Source of the DNA: a bacterium
Lineage (GTDB): Bacteria; Planctomycetota; Planctomycetia; Pirellulales; Pirellulaceae
Assembly (NCBI GenBank): GCA_030432015.1
Contig: JAUIHJ010000199.1
Location: forward strand, 1-11,362
DNA: 11,362 nt
Reading direction: 5' to 3'
Both the position numbers and the translations under genes were made by a program. The notes under the pieces were generated by a model. The model was not told the origin of the DNA. It did not search any database and saw only the letters and a program-made list of their open reading frames with translations. Shown piece after piece: positions 1-5,932 of this stretch. The number at the start of each line of letters is the position of its first letter. Within the stretch, counting starts at the first letter, position 1.

Positions 1-1
1 C

Positions 2-3000
2 AGCAAGGCGGACTTTACGGTGTTGACCGAAAAGTCCGCCTTGCTGACCCCGACGACGCAAGGCACAGCCCGATACCTTGTTACCTTTAGCGAGGCCGTC
101 ACCGGGGTCAGCAAGGCGGACTTTTCGGTCAACACCGTCGGACCGACAGGAGCCTCGGTGGCGACGGTATCGGGCAGCGGCACGACCTACACGGTGACCG
201 TCGTTACAGGCAGCGGTGACGGCCGCTTGCGGCTGGACGTACTGGACGACAACACGATCCTCGATTCAGTCGGCAATCCCACGGCCAGTGTGTTTTCCGG
301 CGGTCAGGTCTACGTGGTCAATCGTGTCGCGCCGGAGGTCGACTCAATCGCGCGTGCCACGGCGGATCCCACGTCGGCGACAACAGTTGATTTCACGGTA
401 ACCTTTAGCGAACCCGTGTCTGGGCTCGACGCCGGCGATTTTGCGGTAACGGCAATTGGGCTCAGCGGCACGTCGATCACGGGCGTCACCGGTGCCGACT
501 TCGTACATACGGTGAGCGTCGCGACGGGTACCGGTGATGGCACGCTGCGGCTCGATCTGGTGGACAATGACACCATCGTCGACGATGCCGGGACCCCTCT
601 GGGTGGCAGCGGGACGGGCAACGGCAACTTCGCCGGCCCGGCGTACTCGGTGTTCCACACGCCAGGCATCTATGGAACAAAGTGGACCGATCTCGACAAC
701 GACGGGACGTGGGACGCCAACGAAGTGGGTTTGGCCGGGGTGACCATCTATCTCGACCAGAATTCGAATGGTGTCTTGGACGACGGCGAGCCGACGACCG
801 TGACGATGGGCGATGACACGGGTACGCCCGACGTCGATGAAACCGGCCGTTACGCGTTCACAAACCTGCCAGGTGGGATCTATCGCGTGGGAGAAGTCGT
901 GCCCACGTTCTATTCACAGACCTTTCCGCCGGTCGGTGGCGGTACGGGAACACTCGAGTTTGCCGGCGTGCAGGTCGACAATCAGAACGGAGTGGATGGC
1001 CTCAACAGTGCCAGATCCGTGGTCGTCAGTCCGGACGGAAAGCATGTCTACGCTGCTGCGGCGGGCGACTTCGCGGTCACAACGTTCAGCCGCAACGTCG
1101 GCACGGGAGCCTTGTCGTTTGTTGAGACAATAAAAAGCGCAGACGGACCGTCGCTGAATAGTGCCTACTCCGTCGCAATCACGCCGGACGGGGCACAGGT
1201 CTTGGTCGCGGCCTACTCCAGCGACACCTTGCTGATCTTCGATCGCAACGCAGAAACGGGGCAGCTTACGATTCGACAGACATTCCGCGACGGGGTCTCC
1301 TCGGTAGACGGACTGAACGGGGCGAATGCCGTCGCCGTCAGTGCCGACGGCAAGCACGCCTACGTAACAGCTGGCGTCGACAGCGCCGTCAGCGTCTTCG
1401 CGCGAAACGTCTCGACGGGCGTGTGGTCATTCGTGGAGTTCGAGCGTGAAGGGAGCAATGGCGTCGACGGCCTCTACAATGCGAGCGCAGTCACCGTCAG
1501 CCCCGACGGGGTGCACGTCTATGTTGCTGGGCACTACGACAACGCCTTGGGTATCTTCACGCGAGACTCGACAACCGGGGCCCTCACGTACCAGGGCGTC
1601 ATCAAAGACGGCGGCAGTGTCGACGGACTCTACCGGCCGCTGTCCGTGGTTTCGAGTCCGGACGGAAATCAACTCTATGTCGCCGGGCACTACGACAGCT
1701 CGGTTGCCGTCTTCGATCGCGACCCTGCGACCAACACATTAACCTTCGAGCAAGTCATCAAAGACGGTGCGGGGGGCGTTGTGGACGGGCTCTATCGCGC
1801 GACAGCGGTCGCGGTGTCACACGACGGCAATCACGTCTACGTAACAGGATCGTACGACAACGCGATTGCCGTCTTCAACCGCGCGGCGTCCGATGGCCGG
1901 CTAACCTTTGTCGAAACGGCGAAGCACGGCCAAAACGGGGTGACGTACATGTCCCGACCGTGGGGCATCGCGATCTCGCCGGATGATTCCCACGTCTACG
2001 CCGTCACCACGAGCAGCCATTCGTTGGTCGCCTTCGTCCGCGACGGGGGTGTGCCGGCGAGGACGCATCGGGTCACCTACGCCGCCGGCCAAACCAGCTT
2101 TGAGCATGACTTTGGCAACTACCGGCTACCGCTGGAAGTGGTCGATTCGGTGCCGAGCGACGATGCCATACTCAAGGCAGTTCCGGCCACTTTCCGTGTC
2201 GACTTCAATTTCGATTTTGATCCCCTCACGTTGACGGCGGACGACTTGACAGTGGGTGGCACGCCGGCGAGCGGGTTCACCGTCGTGGACGGAAACACCG
2301 TGGACTTTAACCTGCCGGCATTGGGTGAAGGGACCCACGCGGTGTCGATGGCAGCCGGCAGTGTTGCCCCCTTGGTAACCGGACCACCCCTCCTGGCGTT
2401 TAGCTCGCAGTTCACAATCGACCTGACGGCTCCGACGATTACCGCCGATGTCCTGGCCACCACGGATACCCGTCCACCCCTGACCGGAACTGTGAACGAC
2501 GCAACCGCCGTGATCTCGGTGGCGCTGAACGGCCAAGAATACGCGGCGACAAACCACGGCAATGGCTCCTGGTCGCTGGCCGATGACGTGATCTCGTTGC
2601 TCCCGTTTGGAATCTACGACGTGACAGTGACGGCCACCGATCCGGCCGGTAACGTGGGAACCGACGGATCAACGGATGAATTAGACGTCGTTCGTACGCT
2701 GGTCACGGTCTCCGGCGCGGCTTCCATCAACGAGGGTTCCACGTACCTTGCGAATCTCGCGCATCACGCGACCTTGGAGACGATCACGTCCTGGACGCTG
2801 GATTGGGGCGATGGGAACGTCGAACCGATCGCCGGCAATCCATCAACGGCCGCCCACACGTACCACGATGGCACCCAGGGGTACGTGATCCGAGCGACGG
2901 CGCATGGCCAGTCGGGGGCCACGTACACCAATGCGGTTCAGGTGGGACCGGATCCAACCTTCGCAATGCAAGGTTTCGCAACGCTGCCTTTCGGATCGCA

Positions 3001-5932
3001 CGGCAGCGATTCCAAGTCCGATCTGGTTGTCCAGGCCGACGGCAAAATCGTCTCCATTGGGGAAGATGGTAGCAACCACTGGGTCGTGGCTCGACATTTG
3101 GCAAACGGGGCACCCGATGCAAGCTTCGGCACCGCCGGTCATGTGATAACCATCTTTGCGGGGAACGAATCGACCTACAACAAGCCGCGTGGGCTCGCCA
3201 TTCAATCGGACGGTAAAATCGTTGTCGTCGGCAACGCGTCGATCGATCATTGGGCCGTCGTGCGGTACCACACCGACGGCACCGTGGACACTGGTTTTGG
3301 GAGCAGTGGCGTCGTGCTGGTCGACCGCGGCAATACCTCGCGGCTGAACGCGGCGCTGCTCGACAGCTCCGGACGTCTGCTCGTGGCGGGAACCGAATGG
3401 GTCGGCTCCGCCAGTAACTTTGTGGTGGCGCGATTTAACAACGATGGCACACTGGATGCGACGTTCGACAGCGACGGCGTAGTTACGACCAACCTGGCCT
3501 CGAATGCCTTTAGCGGCGCGGAATCTCTGGCGGTGGACCGAGAGAACAGGATTGTGGCGGCCGGCTATTATTCCGGAAGCAGCACCTCGTACGCCACTGC
3601 GATTCGCTATCTTCCCACCGGAGCGCTCGATACCAGCTTCAGCAGCGACGGCATCTTCAATCAGTCATTTAGCGGCTACCGGGCCTACGCACGGGCGGTC
3701 GCGATCGATGACCAACAGCGCGTGGTTCTGGGCGCGGATCTGATCAGCAACAGCGGCGACGACGACTGGGGGATCCTGCGGATCACGCCGTACGGGACGC
3801 TTGACGCGAGCTTTGATGGGGACGGTCGCGTGCAGCTGGACGTATCCGGCACCGATGGCCATGACACCTTGTACGACCTCGTGCTGCAGCGTGATGGCCG
3901 CATCGTGGCAGCAGGCGACTCGTTCGTAACCGGCAGCGGCAACGACTTGGCGCTGGCCCGCTTCGAGCCGGACGGCAGCCTGGACACCTCGTTTGCCGGC
4001 GATGGAACCTGGGTGGCGCCGCCCCGCCCAAGTGTCTTTGAAGGAGTTCGCGCCGTGGCACTCACTTCCAACGAGCGGTTGGTGGCGGTCACCGGATATT
4101 CCGGCGACATGGAATTGACGCTGGTCGACGCGAATGTGGGCTGGATGGCACACGTTACGAACGTCGCGCCAACGCTAACCGCCAACGGAGACACGAGCGT
4201 GGAAGAAGGGGCAACCTATTCGTTGCCCCTGACCGTTGACGATCCTGGCGATGATGCGCTCCACTACTGGACGATCGATTGGGGTGACGGCCACCAGGAG
4301 TTCCGCATCGGCTCGGCCAGCAGCGCCACGCACGTCTATGGCCCTGGTGGCGGTCCTTACGCGATCACCGTGACGGCGACCGACGACGACGGCACGTACC
4401 ATGTCGATGCGCCCACGGTCACCGTCAACGTTGTCGCGCGCGGCGAGATTCGAGGGGTCAAGTGGAACGACGCCAACGGCAATCAAGTTCGCGACGCCGG
4501 GGAAGGTGGCATTGGCGGTGTGACGATCTATGTCGATGGGAACAACAATGGCGTGCTGGACGTCGGTGAACCAAGCACGACGACCCTGTACGACGATCCT
4601 GGAACGCCCGAGGACGAGGCCGGATCGTATCGAATTCCGAACGTCCGGCAGGGAACGCACATCGTGGCGGAAGTGCTTCCCGAGGGCCGCACGCAAACGG
4701 TCCCCGGCCCGCAGAGCTTGCCGCTGGAACGGGTCAGCCTGACGTCCACCGGGCTTGAAGCCAACAACGACAGCCAGGCTCCGCAACTCAGCGATGACGG
4801 ACGTTTCGTGGCCTTTCGTTCCGCGGCAACCAATCTGGTGCCCGGTGACACCAACAACTATATGGATCTGTTTCTGTACGACCGGCAATTGGAGACTCTG
4901 GTTCGGGCCAACCTTTCCGAGACCGGTCAGCAAGTGGGCCGCGAAGTTCTGACATGGTCACTGAGCGGCGATGGGCGCACGGCGGCTTACGAAACGTGGG
5001 CCTACCTCAGCACCGGGCGCATGACGGTTCGCGATCTGGATACCGGGGAATACGTATTCGACTTCAGCGGCGAATACGACGAGCCGTCGCTGTCCGCTGA
5101 TGGTCAGCATCTGGCCTACGACTATTACAGCTCGAACGAAAATTACGCGGACGCCCGCGTCTACATCCGTAGGCTATCCCCGGTCCAATCGTGGGTGGCG
5201 GGCAATGGGAACGCTCAAAACGGGCAGTCGTCAATCAGCGACGACGGCCTGTTTGTTGCCTACACTTCACACGCCACCGACATTGTCCCCAACGACACCA
5301 ATTACCGAGGCGACGTGCTGGTCTACAGTCGCGCCGGCGGGGCGATTACCCGCGTCAGCGTTTCTTCCGCCGGCGAGCAAAGCGACGGAGACAGTTACCA
5401 GCCCGACCTCAGTGGCGACGGCCGTTATGTGACTTTCACCTCCGAAGGTACGCAACTGGTGGCGGGGGATACCAACGGCCTGCCGGACATTTTCGTACAC
5501 GACCGCAACACCGGCACCACCACCCGGGTCAGCGTCGCTTCGGACGGATTGCAGTCCAACGGCCGCAGCCTGGGATCGTCAATTTCCGCCGACGGCCGTT
5601 ACGTGATGTTCAGCTCGGAAGCATCCAACCTGGTTCCGGGTGATACGAACGGAGTCAACGATCTGTTTATCCATGACCGTGTAACCGGCAGGACGGAACG
5701 GGTTAGTGTGTCTGCCGACGGCAGCCAGGCCAATGGTGCGAGCTACTTGTATTCGGGAGAACGAGCGATTTCTGGCGACGGGCGATACGCTTCATTTTCT
5801 TCCGCCGCCAACAATTTGATCGCCGGTGACACGAACGGGCGCTCCGATGCGTTTGTCGCACCGACCACGGCCGGCCGTTTGCTGGGCACGCAACAAGTCG
5901 TGGGCAATCGCCAGCCAAGGACCGGTCGGTGA
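2..5932 (+). CDS. Giant secreted multi-domain surface protein, N-terminal portion of what is visible (5' partial, frameshifted at 3' end)
   Basis: The frame is open from base 2 with no upstream stop, so the gene begins outside the window. The first possible start is a GTG at 20, but it lies inside a domain (S-K-A-D-F motif) and an inverted repeat and has no ribosome binding site, so I reject it. Modules in order: two Ig-like/cadherin-like repeats (68-655), SdrD_B-like unit (665-931), seven-bladed lactonase-type propeller (947-2049), two Ig-like domains (2138-2689), PKD (2699-2944), delta-60 repeats (2960-4144), PKD (4163-4438), SdrD_B-like unit (4442-4711) and TolB/PD40-like propeller (4730-5866). 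The composition is acidic and rich in Thr, Gly and Asp, with no membrane helix and almost no Cys, which is typical of exported bacterial adhesin-like proteins. The likely role is cell-surface or extracellular, perhaps adhesion or matrix; this is inferred from domain types only. The TGA at 5930 is probably not the natural end, because homologous sequence continues at once in another frame. Confidence 0.85.
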   Translation, partial: SKADFTVLTEKSALLTPTTQGTARYLVTFSEAVTGVSKADFSVNTVGPTGASVATVSGSGTTYTVTVVTGSGDGRLRLDVLDDNTILDSVGNPTASVFSGGQVYVVNRVAPEVDSIARATADPTSATTVDFTVTFSEPVSGLDAGDFAVTAIGLSGTSITGVTGADFVHTVSVATGTGDGTLRLDLVDNDTIVDDAGTPLGGSGTGNGNFAGPAYSVFHTPGIYGTKWTDLDNDGTWDANEVGLAGVTIYLDQNSNGVLDDGEPTTVTMGDDTGTPDVDETGRYAFTNLPGGIYRVGEVVPTFYSQTFPPVGGGTGTLEFAGVQVDNQNGVDGLNSARSVVVSPDGKHVYAAAAGDFAVTTFSRNVGTGALSFVETIKSADGPSLNSAYSVAITPDGAQVLVAAYSSDTLLIFDRNAETGQLTIRQTFRDGVSSVDGLNGANAVAVSADGKHAYVTAGVDSAVSVFARNVSTGVWSFVEFEREGSNGVDGLYNASAVTVSPDGVHVYVAGHYDNALGIFTRDSTTGALTYQGVIKDGGSVDGLYRPLSVVSSPDGNQLYVAGHYDSSVAVFDRDPATNTLTFEQVIKDGAGGVVDGLYRATAVAVSHDGNHVYVTGSYDNAIAVFNRAASDGRLTFVETAKHGQNGVTYMSRPWGIAISPDDSHVYAVTTSSHSLVAFVRDGGVPARTHRVTYAAGQTSFEHDFGNYRLPLEVVDSVPSDDAILKAVPATFRVDFNFDFDPLTLTADDLTVGGTPASGFTVVDGNTVDFNLPALGEGTHAVSMAAGSVAPLVTGPPLLAFSSQFTIDLTAPTITADVLATTDTRPPLTGTVNDATAVISVALNGQEYAATNHGNGSWSLADDVISLLPFGIYDVTVTATDPAGNVGTDGSTDELDVVRTLVTVSGAASINEGSTYLANLAHHATLETITSWTLDWGDGNVEPIAGNPSTAAHTYHDGTQGYVIRATAHGQSGATYTNAVQVGPDPTFAMQGFATLPFGSHGSDSKSDLVVQADGKIVSIGEDGSNHWVVARHLANGAPDASFGTAGHVITIFAGNESTYNKPRGLAIQSDGKIVVVGNASIDHWAVVRYHTDGTVDTGFGSSGVVLVDRGNTSRLNAALLDSSGRLLVAGTEWVGSASNFVVARFNNDGTLDATFDSDGVVTTNLASNAFSGAESLAVDRENRIVAAGYYSGSSTSYATAIRYLPTGALDTSFSSDGIFNQSFSGYRAYARAVAIDDQQRVVLGADLISNSGDDDWGILRITPYGTLDASFDGDGRVQLDVSGTDGHDTLYDLVLQRDGRIVAAGDSFVTGSGNDLALARFEPDGSLDTSFAGDGTWVAPPRPSVFEGVRAVALTSNERLVAVTGYSGDMELTLVDANVGWMAHVTNVAPTLTANGDTSVEEGATYSLPLTVDDPGDDALHYWTIDWGDGHQEFRIGSASSATHVYGPGGGPYAITVTATDDDGTYHVDAPTVTVNVVARGEIRGVKWNDANGNQVRDAGEGGIGGVTIYVDGNNNGVLDVGEPSTTTLYDDPGTPEDEAGSYRIPNVRQGTHIVAEVLPEGRTQTVPGPQSLPLERVSLTSTGLEANNDSQAPQLSDDGRFVAFRSAATNLVPGDTNNYMDLFLYDRQLETLVRANLSETGQQVGREVLTWSLSGDGRTAAYETWAYLSTGRMTVRDLDTGEYVFDFSGEYDEPSLSADGQHLAYDYYSSNENYADARVYIRRLSPVQSWVAGNGNAQNGQSSISDDGLFVAYTSHATDIVPNDTNYRGDVLVYSRAGGAITRVSVSSAGEQSDGDSYQPDLSGDGRYVTFTSEGTQLVAGDTNGLPDIFVHDRNTGTTTRVSVASDGLQSNGRSLGSSISADGRYVMFSSEASNLVPGDTNGVNDLFIHDRVTGRTERVSVSADGSQANGASYLYSGERAISGDGRYASFSSAANNLIAGDTNGRSDAFVAPTTAGRLLGTQQVVGNRQPRTGR
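17..138. repeat. Perfect 36-bp inverted repeat with nested quasi-palindrome at the left edge
   Basis: Bases 17-52 are the exact reverse complement of 103-138. In addition, bases 1-16 repeat 109-124 directly, and 1-21 pairs with 26-46 with a single mismatch (position 17) around a GTTG loop. The forward copy at 103-138 encodes part of the Ig-like motif V-S-K-A-D-F-S-V-N-T. Read through the inverted copy, the frame stays open but gives an unrelated peptide (L-T-E-K-S-A-L-L-T). The geometry fits a template switch at the small self-complementary core CGGT-GTTG-ACCG, or a chimeric or foldback join at a contig end. Confidence 0.9.
68..655 (+). other. Two tandem bacterial Ig-like/cadherin-like repeats
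   Basis: Two related units of roughly 90-110 residues share the pattern V-T-F-S-E-x-V, then A-D-F-x-V, then G-S-G-D-G-x-L-R-L-D and D-D/N-x-T-I-x-D (about 68-325 and 326-655). The second has a glycine-rich loop (G-G-S-G-T-G-N-G) before its last strand. This family occurs in long tandem arrays in exported planctomycete proteins. The array probably continues leftward, since base 2 onward already encodes S-K-A-D-F-T-V from a preceding unit. Confidence 0.7.
665..931 (+). other. SdrD_B-like domain 1 (Cna-B fold) with paired acidic Ca-binding-like motifs
   Basis: The unit begins G-I-Y-G-T-K-W and ends Y-R-V-G-E-V-V-P-x-x-Y-S-Q-T-F-P. It carries two DxDxDGxxDxxE-type loops: D-L-D-N-D-G-T-W-D-A-N-E at 689-724 and D-Q-N-S-N-G-V-L-D-D-G-E at 755-790. 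They resemble EF-hand or dockerin loops and are the hallmark of SdrD_B domains, where calcium rigidifies the fold. Calcium binding here is inferred from family knowledge. Confidence 0.75.
947..2049 (+). other. Seven-bladed lactonase/YVTN-type beta-propeller
   Basis: Seven copies of an S-P-D-G-x-x-V-Y-V-A strand motif recur about every 159 bases (near 1028, 1180, 1339, 1498, 1655, 1816 and 1976). Each is followed by F-x-R-(D/N) and a turn of the T-G-x-L-x-F type, and several are preceded by V-D-G-L. This is the blade signature of the 6-phosphogluconolactonase-like (Lactonase) propeller family. The domain sits inside a non-catalytic mosaic protein, so a scaffold or binding role is more likely than enzymatic activity. 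I cannot verify catalytic residues. Confidence 0.75.
2063..2122 (+). other. HRV...DFGN tail of SdrD_B unit 1
   Basis: The segment T-H-R-V-T-Y-A-A-G-Q-T-x-x-E-H-D-F-G-N-Y is the closing strand that normally follows directly after the Q-T-x-P end of an SdrD_B-type unit in planctomycete surface proteins. Here the lactonase-like propeller lies between the head (ending 931) and this tail. The same tail pattern recurs after the third propeller at 7083-7142. Confidence 0.6.
2138..2689 (+). other. Two Ig-like domains
   Basis: The first (about 2138-2431) resembles the SbsA/Big_5-type Ig-like domain: V-D-S-V-P-S-D-D-A-I-L, F-D-P-L-T-L-T-A-D-D-L-T-V and F-T-I-D-L-T-A-P. The second (about 2432-2689) resembles the bacterial Ig-like type with D-T-R-P-P-L-T-G-T-V-N-D, G-S-W-S-L, G-x-Y-D-V-T-V-T-A-T-D-P-A-G-N. 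Both are common structural spacers in exported proteins. Domain-family names are assigned by motif memory only. Confidence 0.6.
2699..2944 (+). other. PKD-like domain 1
   Basis: It shows the PKD pattern of a W-T-L-D-W-G-D-G core followed by A-A-H-T-Y and a closing V-I-R-A-T-A strand. The usual ending D-D-D-G is replaced by H-G-Q-S-G, so this copy is divergent compared with the second PKD domain at 4163-4438. Confidence 0.65.
2960..4144 (+). repeat. Delta-60 repeat region (six repeats, propeller-like)
   Basis: Six copies of a D-G-x-(L/V)-D-x-x-F-(G/D/S)-x-x-G motif occur near 3110, 3280, 3450, 3627, 3799 and 3979, a period of about 57-60 residues. They alternate with D-G-K/R-I-V-x-x-G strands (seven, some degenerate) and with F-V-V-A-R-F/Y strands. 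This is the delta-60 repeat family, known from exported bacterial proteins and predicted to form a propeller-like fold. It follows a PKD domain and precedes another, so the PKD copies flank it like spacers. Confidence 0.75.
4163..4438 (+). other. PKD-like domain 2
   Basis: This is a canonical PKD pattern: V-E-E-G-A-T-Y-S-L-P-L-T-V-D-D-P-G-D-D near the start, Y-W-T-I-D-W-G-D-G in the middle, A-T-H-V-Y, then Y-A-I-T-V-T-A-T-D-D-D-G-T-Y and a final V-T-V-N-V-V strand. It directly precedes the second SdrD_B-like unit. Confidence 0.75.
4442..4711 (+). other. SdrD_B-like domain 2 with paired acidic motifs
   Basis: It starts G-E-I-R-G-V-K-W-N-D and ends V-A-E-V-L-P-E-G-R-T-Q-T-V-P-G-P. The acidic loops are D-A-N-G-N-Q-V-R-D-A-G-E (4469-4504) and D-G-N-N-N-G-V-L-D-V-G-E (4535-4570). 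The order, spacing and the T-x-x-D-D-x-G-T-P-(D)-E insert match unit 1, so the two are clearly related by duplication. Confidence 0.78.
4730..5866 (+). other. Seven-bladed TolB/PD40-type beta-propeller
   Basis: Seven S-x-D-G-R-x-V-x-F strands occur near 4788, 4961, 5090, 5234, 5408, 5581 and 5767, typical of the WD40-like PD40/TolB blade. Five blades (1, 4, 5, 6 and 7) carry a following D-T-N-x-x-x-D loop and several end H-D-R-x-T-G. Blades 2 and 3 are shorter and lack this loop. TolB-like propellers usually mediate protein binding. Here the propeller is one module of an extracellular chain, so a binding or structural role is inferred. Confidence 0.75.
5912..5932 (+). other. Frameshift junction within the giant gene
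   Basis: In the first frame the protein reads G-N-R-Q-P-R-T-G-R and stops at TGA 5930-5932. In the next frame it reads Q-G-P-V-G-E-I-S-G-N-L-W and enters a complete SdrD_B-like unit. Dropping one A from the AA at 5917-5918 gives G-N-R-Q-P-G-P-V-G-E-I-S-G-N-L-W, which matches how the other units here connect (FGN-type tail, then G-E-I-x-G). A single-base insertion at this spot is therefore the simplest explanation. The exact base cannot be fixed, since any nearby one-base change between about 5905 and 5930 would also restore the frame. Whether it is a real mutation or a read or assembly error cannot be told from the sequence. Confidence 0.75.

Noticed and set aside
20..22. GTG as start codon of the first large ORF
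   Set aside because: It lies within an Ig-like motif and an inverted repeat, has no ribosome binding site, and the frame is open to base 2. The gene is cut by the window edge.
2960..4144. Regularly spaced repeats as a CRISPR-like or DNA-level repeat array
   Set aside because: The periodicity is at protein level (delta-60 motifs). The DNA copies are diverged and in frame, without identical direct repeats.
4175..4933. 252-codon ORF on the minus strand
   Set aside because: It is a shadow of the PKD, SdrD_B and TolB coding sequence, with no recognisable domain and composition expected from antisense of GC-rich coding DNA.
5826..5918. GTG start and N-terminus of a separate second gene
   Set aside because: The roughly 30 codons after it are an out-of-frame reading of the TolB-type propeller, basic and unlike the rest. 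The domain sequence starts only at about 5919.
5912..5925. Programmed +1 ribosomal frameshift
   Set aside because: CCA-AGG-ACC is not a recognised slippery site, re-pairing of the Pro tRNA on CAA would be poor, and no stimulatory structure is evident. A single-base insertion or error is simpler.
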